Shown here piece after piece: positions 1 through 11,118 of a stretch of 64,000 nucleotides of DNA. This DNA comes from Lichtheimia corymbifera B2541 (Eukaryota > Mucoromycota > Mucoromycetes > Mucorales > Lichtheimiaceae), in contig JNEU01001131.1 in NCBI GenBank assembly GCA_000697475.1, positions 1-64,000 of the forward strand. The letters are read 5' to 3'. How positions within the stretch are numbered: the stretch's first letter is position 1; each line of letters begins with the position of its first letter. A program made the position numbers and the translations under genes. The notes beneath the pieces were generated by a model. It saw nothing but the letters and a program-made list of their open reading frames with translations, made no database searches and was not told the origin of the DNA.

Positions 1-460
1 GGACCCATAGCCGGATGGAAAAGGAAGCATATCAGCAGCGACCACATGATGGCTCTTTTCAACCAGCATATTGGATCTGATGGATGAACGCAATCAAGTT
101 CAGCAATCGGGACTTTGGGAATGTTGCCTTGGTTACTTGTTGCGTCGTCAGCAGGAAGGAAGGATCATATTACATGGATACGGATGAGGATGATGGTGGA
201 TTGGATGAGGTTGTTTTACAGCCATGGAAGATATTGGAACGCTCGAATCAATGCACGCAGCAGCTGTTTCTTGTATCATGGATGAAGGACGTTTGCGACG
301 GCAGCAACCAAAAAGAACGCTATCCCTGTCGACCCTATGTGATCCACCCGTAACTTATCCAATTTACAATGCTATTCCTTTATCATACTTACTCAATAAA
401 CATCCACAGTACCATATACTATATAATCTTCGACTTTTTATTGAATAAAGTTCAGATTAA
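1..460 (+). repeat. R-family decayed gene, copy 1 (opposite orientation to copies 2 and 3)
   Basis: This segment matches, on the plus strand, the reverse complement of 4184-4700 and of about 12990-13400. Shared words include a start near GGAAAAGGAAGCATATCAGC at about base 20, and translated pieces such as GNVAL-T--VVS and D-DEDDGGLDE that recur as WNVALATWFVVSS and DTAEDDDGLDE in copy 2. Frames are broken here: a stop follows AYWI, and reading then resumes at MNAIK. I read it as a relic of a formerly coding family, truncated by the window edge. The function is unknown. Similarity was judged by eye. Confidence 0.55.
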
Positions 461-925
461 ACATAATGATAAAAGTGAGGGATCTGGGCGTTCTTATAAC
501 TCGGTAGCTTATGATAGCAAAGGGCTGATTATAAAATAACGATGTGTTCCTGTACCGTTCTGTCAACGACGTTCTGACACCAGACAACCACAAAATACCA
601 TTCACTGCTCATACCTTTGGTCAGCTCGGTTCGCCATGCCACAATAACGTGGTGCCGTTGTGCAATGAGGAGAGTGTAAAGATGTAGAGGAAATAAAAAC
701 AGCAAGCGTACCTTGAACATATGAATCTAAACCCCTTTTGTATGGGACATGCATGAAGGCAGCTGGTGTGACAGTAATGCATACCCGTACTCACAAATGA
801 AAATATACCACACCACCTCTAGTAATATCCATACAAATGCAACACCTCAAATTCCTTCCAAACTACAATCTCATCATCCTTTTATTGCATTTACTCATGT
901 TATATGTCTTGTTACTGGATGTACT

Positions 926-2798
926 TCAAAGTGGTTGATCAACAGCCCACAAGGTGGGATCTTCGTTTTGATGCTCTTCGGGATCCTTCATAAAGTTCAT
1001 CCAAAGGTATCGCTTCACTGCTAATGGAAGCTGCCAAAAGTTGGTAGCCTCATCGTTGCTGAACTCGCATGCTCTTCCACCTTGTGCTCTGTGGGTATGT
1101 ATCCTCGATCTACGATGTTCGTATCCTGGAGGATGGCCTTGAGGACCAGGTGGTATGATCCTCTCAGTACGAGTTGGGTGTATCACGGTTAGATATCTAC
1201 AACGATCATTGACATCATCGACACCGCAGCTAGCCACCACAAAAGGACCACGCCGTAATGGTAAAGTGGATACATGTAGCACTACATATCTTCTTGTGTC
1301 AGCACCATCGTATAGCCATTGATCCGTTATTGTATCATTCGGAACTCGCAACAATCCCATACCGGTTGCTACAATTGCCTTATCCATCGCTTGATGTGAT
1401 TCCCATGCAACATTTCTGGGACCAGTATCAGAAATGTATACTGGCCCCAATTCTCCTCTATCACACTGCCATTGATTGATGCCTTATTGATTAAGGATGT
1501 CCACGGCGTCAACTGCACGTATTTGCCATTGAGTTATCATTTCCGGAGTGACACCGAAAGCGTCATCGTCGATGATATCATGAGCATAAAGGACCCTGGT
1601 GTATCGTAGCCCTTGGGGCTGGGATGCTAGTGCATTGCCATCGTTTGCAGGACATCGATGGTAGGTGTTTCTGTGAAGGAGAAACACATCTCCACAGAAA
1701 CTGCACATTGCTTTCTTGATGAGGTTGGCATCTAGGACTTGCGTTCACCAGCAGCAATTTCTTGTTGTAGTCTGAACCAATATCACAACACAGCTGCATC
1801 AAAGAAAAGATAGGTCACCACGTTTCTCAGCTTGATCCAATTCTATCCTCAACCTTGTCCTCCAACGTTGATCCGTCGAACCATGTCTCCGCCTTCTCGG
1901 GTCGAAGAGGTGCATGTGCATTGGTTGTGGTGCTCATTGCATATGGAGCAGTTGTTCTTGTCGGTTTCAGTCTCAGAAGGGATACAACATGCCATGAGTC
2001 CAAGCTTCATCAATGTATTGTATATGAGTATATGCTTCGCGCCAAGCAATATGATTAGACCTTACCTTCATAAAAGAGCCCAAAATCATAATGAAAGCAA
2101 TGCCAATGAAAGCGTGATAAGAATGAACGCTAAAGATGATCATCACAGATATTAGTACATGGATCACTCATAAAGGGCTTATCCACCATGGTACTCACAT
2201 CAGTTTTGACCTTGAAGATGACAGTGATCATACAGTGTGATATGACGGGAAAAAGAAAGGGGTGCGTGGTAGTAGAATGGTATTGAACGATACCAGCGAT
2301 GCCAATACTTGGTGAAAATGTCTCAGTGGCGGCTCTTGTTGGAAGGGTTGGAAGATCAAGAAGGTCGTCTATAAATTGAACTTTGGCCGGGGAGTGGATA
2401 TTGTTCAGAAATTGAGCAATGCGTGCAAGTAGAAGAGAATCTGACCGCCAAGATTGAAATAACACATCACATGCTAATGCTGTGTATACGTGGTGACCCA
2501 TACCCAAGATGGCGATAGGACGAGTATTTCTTAGGTATCGTGTAAGAAATGGAATGGCAAGCTTGGCATGACGTGCAAGATCCATTGGGTGCATGTTGAT
2601 GAAAGCTCGTCTACCTCTTGCTTGTGGATCATTGCTGACTGCCGGACGTATAAGCTCATCCATCTGTTGCATAAACAAAGCTGTAGCTGATGTACCACCC
2701 AAGTCGTAGAACCCTCTACCATCCATGAAAGCAGATCGCGGGATATCATAACCAACAATCACTGACAACACTCGTTGATCCCAGAGTAAGATTATCAT
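926..2798 (-). pseudogene. Multi-exon relic gene with Cys-rich segments and an in-frame stop
   Basis: Read on the minus strand, four coding-looking segments follow one another. First is a 222-codon exon region (2798-2130) with no family I recognise. Next comes a short hydrophobic exon (about 2159-2097, ...IGIAFIMILGSFMK) ending in a gtaagg donor. The third is a Cys/His-rich segment near 2010-1849 containing CSICNEHHNQCTC. The last is a long frame from about 1740 to 926 that begins near CSFCGDVFLLHRNTYHRC, a possible zinc-binding motif. That last frame is open except for one TAA at 1484-1486 (after DILNQ), beyond which the same frame continues for about 185 codons to a stop at 926. An in-frame stop inside an otherwise open frame suggests a nonsense-inactivated gene; an unrecognised intron is the alternative. 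No promoter or start is assigned. It lies among repeats, so a transposon-borne or lineage-specific origin is plausible. Confidence 0.4.
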
Positions 2799-2929
2799 GT
2801 TTTTTAAAATTGTTGGATACAGCTATTACACTACCTGTGCTTGCAGTGCATTATGAGGCAATGCAGAATTTGCTACATTGGTCACCAAATTGGTCACCAA
2901 CTCGTCACTGAGTGCTTGGTCAATTTGAG

Positions 2930-3732
2930 GGAAGCCGTTAAATCACCACCATTCCCCTTCTGCCGCCATCGGAAACAGAAAAGATTCAACAGGAGGTTGC
3001 ACCATGCCAACTTTAGCACCAGACGTAGACCATGGTACCGAAATCAACTTTTGCAGATGCTTCACGGAGATATAGCTATATCGAAAGTAACAGGGTGGCG
3101 TGTATGAGTAATGACTCATCAAGCGACATGATCGAGGTTTACCTTTTTATAAGAATCCAATATCACAATGAGGACAACGACAACAACAACAATGAGAGCA
3201 GGAAAACAAAGAAACCCCTATGAATGACCCCAAGGATCAGCGCTTATTCACAGGATTGCAAGAAGTGATATACACGCAGACCTTGGAAATTTGACCTTGT
3301 AAGCAATCAAAGGGAAAGAGAGTTGTGGGATTATGATGAACGGCGACAACATCCTTTTATTGTGCATTGTAGGCGTGGGTAATTCTATCTGTTGGGGATG
3401 GTGCATTGATAAATTGACGCATGAGCTGATAAAGTGATGGGGCGCCAGGTTGTCTATGAATGTACATCGGCTAAATTAGGGCAGGTGATAAAAGACCTAT
3501 CAAGAGAGTTAATCACTTGTACGCCTAATGCACCTTCCTGTTATCATAAAGGCGACTTACCATGTTGTCAACCTACTCTTGGTGTTGGTATGCGGGTTCG
3601 GTGTAAGCAGTGAGGATGATCAGGTCACATTTGATATCAGCAATCAAGCCTCCCCTGGTATGGCGGTTTGAATCAAGGATGGTGCATGGCACAATCAGTA
3701 AGCCCTGCTGTGGTGGTGATTTAACGGCTTCC
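2930..3732. repeat. Perfect 22-bp inverted repeat, 2930-2951 and 3711-3732
   Basis: Bases 2930-2951 (starting GGAAGCCGTTAAATCACC) are the exact reverse complement of 3711-3732. Both copies translate to the same short peptide (EAVKSPP), in ORFs on opposite strands: plus at 2841-3107 and minus at 3573-3788. The match stops abruptly at both ends. This could mark the ends of an inserted element of about 0.8 kb or two oppositely oriented relics of one repeat. No target-site duplication was seen. Confidence 0.5.
3100..3230 (-). pseudogene. Copy of a short hydrophobic exon (TM-exon family, copy 2)
   Basis: On the minus strand a candidate exon follows an acceptor ending ...cattcatag and runs GFLCFPALIVVVVVV-LIVILDSYKK before a gtaaac donor. 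Copies of the same exon end occur at about 2.1 kb (IGIAFIMILGSFMK, gtaagg donor) and about 32.7 kb (YHALIVVVVVIVIFDSCYE, gtaaaa donor). The conserved layout is acceptor, about 20 hydrophobic residues, then a donor. That points to a transmembrane-encoding exon of a dispersed gene family. No neighbouring exons could be joined here. Confidence 0.35.
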
Positions 3733-3734
3733 AC

Positions 3735-4180
3735 CCTGATAGTAAAAAAGATGCAGAGGGACTCGTGTAATAAAACTAATAGGGGCACGGTTTAAAGGGT
3801 TCTTATTGGTGGAGAATGCATGACAGACAATCCCTAAATAGTAAGGTCTGCCTATGATGGTGTGGTAAACAAGCATAAATGATCAGTGCATTCAAGACTA
3901 TGAGTGGTAATCGTATTGTTTGCCTCTAGGGTTCGTTCTTATATAAGGTTATACATACAAGGTGGATCGTGCTGATAGGGCTGTTGTCACAGGTAAGCAT
4001 TATGGTGTATGTACTTGTGCCACAGAGCTCATCATCTTTCTTAGCCGTAATGATTTAAGCTTACAGGATCAAGCTTCCGTAACAAGCAGGTTGTTGGGTG
4101 CCATTGCTATGGGTTTACTAACATTGAAAATACAAGCGTCTATTTAAACATGTATACAATCAGTTATTGGCACTACTCAT
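3735..4180. other. No gene recognised
   Basis: AT-rich sequence with only short open frames (61 codons at most) and no splice-supported model. It holds a TATA-like stretch (ttatataagg near 3938) but no following coding region that I can support. Confidence 0.5.
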
Positions 4181-4183
4181 CGT

Positions 4184-5340
4184 CTAATCAGCATATGAAC
4201 AATGAAGCTTTAATGAATGTAATATGACAGAAGGAACAACGTCTCGGTACAATGATGTGGGTATAATCCAATCTCCCCTTCCGGCCTTCAAATTTCTATC
4301 CTTCCTTTCCTTCCAGATGCCAACCAGTGGATCACAAAGAATCAGCAGGTGTCGTTGTGTCATTGTATTCTTGGTTGCTGCCGTCATAGCATCTTCATCC
4401 ATGATTGTAAAAGTAGCTGTTGCATACACTGACTTGACTGTTGCAATATCATCCATGGTGGTAAATCCTCTTTAGTCAAAGATATAAGCCCTCGTTTCCA
4501 TGCTATCCTATTCATCCAATCCATCATCATCCTCAGCCGTATCCACGTGTTCATTACTGCTGACGACGAACCAAGTAGCCAAAGCAACATTCCAGGACAT
4601 CTCATCACTGCACTTGATTGCATCCATCCCTTCATCCATAACCGTTGCGAGTCCAATAAGAAAGAGCCTTTGTGATCGCTGCTGATATGCTTCCTTTTCC
4701 ATCTGAGTGTTGGTCTCTCTTTTTCTTGGTCATTTTCAGTGCAGCTCAACAAGGCGAAGAGTGCTTGTATTGCGGGATACTTGATAGCTGATATGGGACC
4801 ATCCATTAGAAGTCGTATGCATCATTGCAATTTGCCACACGCAAATAAAGCTGCTTTTATACAATGGCTATCAGCTGTCCACGTGAAGAGGCCGCAAGTA
4901 ACTTGAGACACTGGAGACCTTGCTAATGGCAGCTGCTGTTACGGGATGGTTGTGACAGAGGAGCGTGTTGTAGTAGTAGAAGAGTGACAAGATTGTGGCC
5001 GCTGCTTGAGACAATAAAGTCATTGCTAATAGTAACTGCTGAAATGAATGCTGTTTCGTTTGATTGTGGCAGAGGAGTGTGCAAGACAGTGTGTGCTTTC
5101 AAGAAAGGCGTGTGTTGAAGTGGGGTGCACACGCCATGAGCTTGCCATTCAGCTCAAGACAATCGGATCAAGATATTCGTAGCATTGACAGGGTGGATTG
5201 AAGCGGGACAATCGTTCGCAGGCGGTAGTTGTAGTTGAATGGGGCAACAGTTGAGAATGGGAGGAGGAAGAGGCAAGAAGCCGAGAGTGGAAGAGGTCGA
5301 AATTAAATAGGTCAGACATTGCATTGCACACTATAAATTA
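4184..5340 (-). repeat. R-family decayed gene, copy 2, with upstream flank
   Basis: The minus strand carries the best preserved copy of this family. One frame starts near 4806 (MDGPISAIKYPAIQALF); others read MEKEAYQQRSQRLFL and, after a frame change, DTAEDDDGLDE and MDDIATVKSVYATATFTI. The frames do not join into one open reading frame without shifts, so the copy looks inactive. Sequence upstream of it (4810-5340) also matches the flank of copy 3 at about 13450-13990, including the word aaataaagctg and the spacing after it. Repeat extent was judged by eye. Confidence 0.55.
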
Positions 5341-5349
5341 CTCCACGAC

Positions 5350-6480
5350 CTTGATTGCCTCTCTCAAACCTGAAACTTGCACACAAGGTGCTCTAGGGCA
5401 TGCTGATCAACTTTGTATTAATAAAGAACACACACTTCATTTGAAAATTTTGAATGGGAGGCTATGGTATGGGGTTTACTATGACTGATGGAAATTAGGA
5501 AAGCGCCGGATTTATGAAAAAGTCAATTAGTATGTAGTTTCTTGGGATTCCCCATTTCGCACTTGAAACTTGGTCAGAAGGTACTCTGGGACATGCTGAT
5601 CAACTTCATTCATTTAAAAACCGCATGGTTCATTATGAACATTTTGAATGCCGGCCAGCCCAAATTTAGGGAAAAGGAGGGTCGGCGCTCCTGTTCCCCG
5701 AGATTGCCCACCTCGAACCTGAAACTTCCACACAACATCCTTTCGAGCACGCCGAGCAATTTCATTCTCATAAAGTCCCCAGAGTTCATTATGAAAACAT
5801 TGATGTAGGGGAGACGACGAAGGGATGGTAACATATATAGGGTGTACGGCCGTGCGCGCCGATATTGCCCATCGCGACCCCGAAACTTGGTCAGGAGGTG
5901 CTCTCGGTCATGCTGATCAATATCGTTCTCATAAAGCCTCTACACATCAATATGGGGATTTGGAGAAACAGCCACCTTCATGTTTTCACTATGCTGTAAG
6001 CGTGATGCTATATGTCAAGTGGTGTTTGTTCATTGCGAAGTACCTTGACCCTGATAGAGCGGAAGATGCAGACGGACTTCTTTGTGCAACACAGCTCATT
6101 TGCATGATGATACTCCACAATGAACAAAAACCACTTGTCATATAGCATCACGCTTTTTGCATATGTAAAAACGTAAAAGTGCCTGCATCTAGGATTGGCA
6201 AGCTTGATCGTGATACATGATTGAGAAGGTGCGCTTAACCACGACGAGCAATATTGTTCTATGAAAGAGCCCACGTTTCATTTTAAAGTTTAGAGATAAA
6301 TGCACTTTCTTGTTTACATATGCTGAAAAGCATGATGCTATATGACAATTGAGGTTTGTTCATTGTGAAATATCATGTAAATGTGCTGTGTTACACATGC
6401 ACGCCTCTCTGCATCTTTGGCTCTATTAGGGTCTAGCTACTTGACAATCAACAAAGGCCATCTTTCATATAGCATCATGG
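5350..6480. repeat. Array of half-units of the foldback repeat family
   Basis: At least four head-to-tail copies of a roughly 100-150 bp unit start near 5360, 5549, 5700 and 5861. Each has the pattern attgccca..tcg.ac.tgaaactt, then a variable GGTGCTCT-like word, then GCTGATCAA or GAGCAA, then CATAAAG, then a TTCATTATGAAAA-like end. From 5985 the array turns into alternating forward and reverse copies of an end module built on atgctatatgtcaag (about 5995, 6145, 6335 and 6465), producing nested inverted repeats. The same unit makes the arms of the foldbacks at 6480-6838 and 9686-10073 and recurs singly at 13995-14495. No ORF is conserved across units. Confidence 0.6.
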
Positions 6481-6838
6481 TTACAGCATATGTAAAATGC
6501 AAAGATGCCCGTAACTAAAAATTCTACAATGAAACATGGGGTCTTCAATCGAACAAAGTTGCTCGTCAGGGTGAAGCGCACCTTGTGTGCAAGTTTCACG
6601 ATCGTCGTGGCCATTCTCCGAATCACCCAATGTCACCACCAGCCAAAATGAATCGGGTCGACCCAGATCCACTTTGGCTGGTGGTGACATTGGGTGATTC
6701 GGAGATTGGCCACGACGATCGTGAAACTTGCACACAAGATCTTTTGGCCCTGACGAGCAACTTTGTTCATTAAAGACCCCACGTTTCATTGTAAAGTTTA
6801 GAGAAACAGGCACCTTTATATTTTACATATGAGCTGTC
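6480..6838. repeat. Foldback element 1 (near-perfect long palindrome)
   Basis: The left arm (6480-6659) and the reverse complement of the right arm (6660-6838) match along almost their whole length with few differences. The inner 60 bases, including GAATCACCCAATGTCACCACC, match almost exactly. The centre is the perfect palindrome gggtcgaccc at 6655-6664, so there is essentially no loop. Each arm is one half-unit of the family at 5350-6480. A transcript across it could form a hairpin of about 175 bp. The ORFs that cross the centre are a by-product of the symmetry. Confidence 0.8.
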
Positions 6839-7085
6839 AACGTGATGGAGTTGCTTTTTCCTAGTGGATGGTGTCGGCTGCATTAACGGGAAGATGGAGA
6901 CCTGACTGAAATGGCACATGGTGGTTACACAAACACATCCTTGACAGGTTGCTGCACAAATGGATCCTGTTGATGATTGCCTTTAGAAAGGTACATAAGT
7001 AAACCACATCCAATAATGAAGGTGTGTCAAGGTACGTGTATGGAAATAGTGGTTCCATATCACATTTGCATGTACAGAAGGGCGG
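6839..7085. repeat. Truncated third copy of the A/B duplication block start
   Basis: Sequence from about 6840 (gtgatggagttgctttttcc) to about 7080 (catttgcatgta) matches 10070-10330 and 14500-14760. The minus strand carries a shared short peptide (TYLDTPSLLDVVYLCTFLKAI) in all three copies. Similarity ends near 7085, where blocks A and B continue for over 2 kb. As in block A, the copy directly follows a foldback element, so foldback plus block start appear to move or duplicate together. Confidence 0.6.
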
Positions 7086-7089
7086 GCTG

Positions 7090-8100
7090 CATAATAAACC
7101 AACTTGTATATGTAAACCAGCCAGCCAGTAATCGATTCAATGGGAGGGATCACTCTCTCAAGGCCATCCTACTCCTCCTTATCGTATCACAATTCACAAA
7201 AGCCATATACTTTTTTCATCACCGATATGTAACCGAACCACCTTTATTATTCCATCTTCGAAGCTATATTACGTACATCCACAAGCTACTAGCAAAGTCC
7301 AACAAGTGCGTATGTAATAAAAAATAAGCAATGCTTTATTTCATCCAGCTATCTTGCTGCCTTGCCACCATCGTCATTTTGGGGATCCGTCATCATTCAT
7401 CTTCGTAATCGTACTCGTACTCGTCAACCAGTCATCCAATCTAGTCCCTCGTCGTCGACACCCAATGTCTTGCCAAGGCACACCAGTAGAAAAGAATGGG
7501 ATCGTTATCGTCATTGTTGTGGATGTCATGGTCGTTATCATCGTAATCGTCGTCTCTATAAATAAAAAAAGAGCCAAATTAGACAATCTGATTCCGGGAA
7601 CGATGACGATTTGATGTACCGTTAGGCGATCCTCTCTAAGGAAGAAAGCAAATCAGAAGGATTTACAAACCAAATCACCACCATACGAGCAACGTCGGGC
7701 GATCCCTTGTCTTTGAGAAAGCTCTGCACGAATCACGCAAGGCCAGTTCGATCCATGGCAAGGAAGGACTCACTTACGTAGAGTCCAGGCTCATAGTTGT
7801 TCTCATTTCATCCTCTCCAAAGAAAGAATGATCCCCAATCCTTCCGCCTCATGAAAGAAATCCTCAAGGGAAAGAACGAGCCTATCACGAGAAGAGCGTG
7901 TTGGTTTGCACTGATGTCAACACATCCACGACCGGGGCGACTACAAGCTGTTGCAAATCCCCTTTTACCCTCAACACGGGTGGCCATGCTCCTCCCACAA
8001 CCCATCGTCATCGACCCATCAACTCAACGCAGGCCTCTAGAGCCCTGGACGCGTTCCAAGAAGCTTTTCCAGCAACTGGCTAGTGCAGAGCGACCCAGCG
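7090..8100. other. No firm gene; possible decayed minus-strand exons
   Basis: On the minus strand a segment at about 7725-7660 (SFLKDKGSPDVARMVVI) lies between an acceptor (tgcag) and a donor (gtaaat), and a Thr-rich frame at 7586-7374 ends GVPWQDIGCRRRG...NDDGSPK. They could be exons of one broken gene, but no start and no complete joined frame were found. The plus-strand ORF at 7797-8210 overlaps the tRNA-like element and is not supported. Confidence 0.25.
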
Positions 8101-8107
8101 GCCACTT

Positions 8108-8176
8108 GATACAGGCTGGGAGTCGAACCCAAAGAGATAATGATGCACCAGTTGCACTGCCTGACCAAAAGAAGCC
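8108..8176 (-). ncRNA. tRNA-like sequence lacking an anticodon arm (SINE-like head)
   Basis: On the minus strand the sequence holds an exact Pol III B-box (GGTTCGACTCC) within a T-arm that pairs (TTGGG/CCCAG), and a D-arm-like TGCA-ACTGG-TGCA resembling the A-box region of elongator Met tRNAs. The 3' acceptor half GCCTGTA pairs at five of seven positions with GTCAGGC. Only about 11 bases lie between the D-arm and the T-arm, so the anticodon arm is missing and this cannot be a working tRNA. Internal promoter boxes without an anticodon arm are typical of tRNA-derived SINE heads. It directly abuts the 3' end of the KDZ fragment. Confidence 0.45.
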
Positions 8177-8190
8177 TATACAATTCATTG

Positions 8191-8493
8191 TTAGCACACA
8201 TATACAATAAACGCCTTTTTCATTGTTTGTCCCATTGCACTTGCCTTTTCCATATACACAAAGACTCTTTGTTGTTGGTTACTGGAAACCGGAAAACCGT
8301 GGTGTGGTGTTGGTGAGCCGAAACAAAACGTCAAATGAGCCAACGTCTTGAAACCAAAGTTGCCATCTATACAAGCAAACACGTCAATGGAACCAGATCG
8401 GCTGCAACATTGGGCTTTGAATGTACCTGTTGACACCAACCGTAGAGCGGGAGTAGCAATGAACAAGAGGCAGCAACGATATCCCCATGACAA
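8191..8493 (-). pseudogene. KDZ-type transposase fragment
   Basis: The minus-strand frame contains DVFACIDGNFGFKTLAHL, followed later by TPHHGFPVSSNQQQRVFVY. A core of (A)C-DGNF, then a variable stretch, then a (F/V)V-containing strand is the hallmark I associate with Kyakuja-Dileera-Zisupton (KDZ) transposases of fungi. The first acidic residue of the catalytic core lies in DGNF. The fragment is only about 100 residues, whereas whole proteins run to many hundreds. It stops at 8191, about 15 bases before the tRNA-like element, which suggests interruption by insertion. Family assignment rests on motif recognition only. Confidence 0.5.
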
Positions 8494-8499
8494 CCACGC

Positions 8500-9680
8500 T
8501 CATTTCTCAGCACTTGGACACACTTGAGTACGCCTGTTCAGAACTACATTAGTACCTCACAACCAACAACAGCACTCTTTTATAATACATTACCTCGATC
8601 GGGATGTCGTGAATTGGGGATAAAAGCAGAGGAGGGATAAAAAGGAAAAGAAGCGTTGTCTCTAAGTCGTGGAGCTGCCGTCCCCTGCTATTACACTGAG
8701 GCCACTCAGTTACTCCCCACACACACCATCCACTCAAACACCAACCATCATCTTCCTTCATCCTTATGATAGGCAATAATAGATACACGTAAATAAAATG
8801 AATGATCCCCACGTATCGCAAAAGGGTGTGTGTCATTTTACACTTTACCATGATAATGATGATCCAACAACAGCCGAAGCATTCTTTTTCCTAGCATGCT
8901 CGATGTATTCCTTAATGAAAAAAAGGTCCTTCACTTTGCTTACATGTACTACCAATCACGCTCCCATAGATAAGGAGATCGATCGTTCTAATACTTAAAG
9001 ATTGTACAATCAAACGTGGCATGGTTAATATTCCAGAAATGGTCAGCGCATCGAAAAGCATCATGTAACGCTAAAAGCCTCTCATAATTGGCGTCAATGG
9101 CCATTGTCTGCTGCTGTCAACTAGAATATAATCATCCTGGGACGACCTTCTTGCGAGACATGAATACGCCTCACGCTTCACCCACTTTCAAACAAGATAC
9201 TTTCGGATGCAGTGATCATTTTTGGCTTATTGACCATATCATGGTCAACTTGAAAAAAGTGTCATATGGGCTATCAATAGGCGGACATTACTATAGTAAA
9301 TATCGATCATGCACCCTCCACCAATAGGATCGACCCTTCAACTCCTGCCCCTCGTAGTAATGCGATCTTGGACTGCTGTAATGCTCAACCGCCCTAAGAG
9401 CTGAACATCAACTCATACAAGCAGCGACGTATACGATGCAAAGGACCGATTGCAAAGGAGCCTTATGGGAAAGAAAGAGCTGTTGTTTATTGTTTGCATC
9501 GAACAGTCTTATAAAGGCCACATGCTCTCTAACGGCACTAATGCAGGAGAGTGTGAGAAATACGAGCTGCCTGCGGACACTTCACAACACCCTGGGCTTG
9601 TGACACCATTCAAGTCCTTCAGCATCTTTGGCTCTAATGTAAGAGACGCGATTGACAATGAACAAATACTACCTTTCATA
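8500..9680. other. No gene recognised
   Basis: Only short, unsupported open frames were seen (for example a 100-codon minus frame at 8549-8851 and a 79-codon plus frame at 9088-9327). Neither shows motifs, splice-supported continuation, or a second copy elsewhere in the window. The right end (from about 9650) enters the foldback family end module. Confidence 0.45.
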
Positions 9681-9685
9681 TAGAA

Positions 9686-10073
9686 TCACGCTTGCAGCAT
9701 AGTAAATACATAAAGATGCCTGTATCTCTAAACTTTACAAGGAAACGTGGGCTCTTTCATAGAACAAAAGTGCTCGTGGTGGTCGAAAGCGTATGCTGCC
9801 CAAGTTTCACGATCTGGCTCGCCGATCCCAAATTTCGCAATGTGTCACCACCAGCCAAAGTGGATCGAGGCCGACCTCTTGAATTTTTTTTGTCGACGAG
9901 GCTGATGGTGACATTGCGAAATTTGGGATTGGCGAGCTGGATCGTGAAACTTGCACACAAGGTGTGCTTCACCCTGACGAGCAACTCTGTTCTATGAAAG
10001 AGCCCACGTTTCATTGAAAAGTTTAGAGATATGGCTGTCTTTATGTTTTACATATGCTCGCTGTAAACGTGAT
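9686..10073. repeat. Foldback element 2 (long inverted repeat with a short loop)
   Basis: The left arm (about 9686-9862) and the reverse complement of the right arm (about 9899-10073) match over about 170 bases. Shared words include TCTCTAAACTTT, GAAACGTGGGCTCTTTCAT, CAAGTTTCACGATC and CCCAAATTTCGCAATG. The loop is about 36 bases and includes an A/T run. It is built from the same half-unit as foldback 1 but differs in the variable parts, so the two are related rather than a recent copy of each other. Block A begins immediately to the right. Confidence 0.75.
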
Positions 10074-11118
10074 GGTGTTGCTTTTTCCTACTGGATGGTG
10101 TCGACTGCATTAACGGAAAGGTGAAGAGCTGAGTGAAAATGGCGTGTGGTGGTTACACACACGGGTGATTGAGACGTTGCTGCATAAATGGATGATGATG
10201 TTGAGGATTGCCTTTAGGAAGGTACGCACGTAAACAACCTCCAATAATGAAGGTGTGTCAAGGTATGTGAATGTAATAATGGTTCCATAGCACATTTGGA
10301 TGTAGGCGAACGTCGAGTTGCATAGACCAATTTCAATAAGAGGGTGATAATAGATGAGCAAGCATGTTGGATGATTCGATAATATAGGGTAGTGGTTGAG
10401 ATGAAGGAAGAAAAGCGGATCGCGCATATCTATATTTCTGGTGCGTGCGTAGTAATTCCCCAAAGTTAATAAGGGACTAGTAGGTATAAAGAATGGGACA
10501 TTTTATTATTCGACTGCACACACATACATGCCAAATGCAACCATTTCCACGATAAGCATTTGATAATACCAATCAAAGTATCAAGGGAGTCTAATTGTAA
10601 TCTTCTCACTGTATTATTGGAATACATCGGTCCAGCAAAGATTTGGTGCATCCATTCTGACCCACAACAATGGTAGGCAAATGAGAATTTCAAAAGGCTT
10701 CTTTCTGTAACCATTACTGCTGCCACTTGCAATCTTGTTGGCACACTTCAGCCTTTGTACACGTGTCTACGTGGTCTAGTGGGTACGTATCATTCCTTGT
10801 CATCGGTGTCCATGGTTCCTTGTCCGTTACCACCATCAGGCACAGGCAAGTATGTATCAACTCAGATGCTCGCAGTATTACAGCTGTAGCCAGGCAACCT
10901 GTCAAACGCCAATGTTTGTAGTCTTTTGATATCCCACGCACACACCTCCATTTTCTTCACGTACTATAATAAGCGTTGTATACATGCCAGCCACACATAA
11001 CAGCTGCATGTCCTTGTCCGATTGAGTCGAATGTCAGTAATGGGGGGTGTGTCCGTCTGCGTCTGTGTGTGTGAGTGTGCGTGCGGGATTTGAAATCGAG
11101 GTTGGCTGCGGAAAGCAG

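Noticed and set aside
6585..6773. ORFs crossing the centre of foldback 1 on both strands
   Set aside because: The palindrome forces similar peptides on both strands; not evidence for coding.
7797..8210. 137-codon plus-strand ORF
   Set aside because: It overlaps the tRNA-like element and the end of the KDZ fragment in the opposite direction; no motif.
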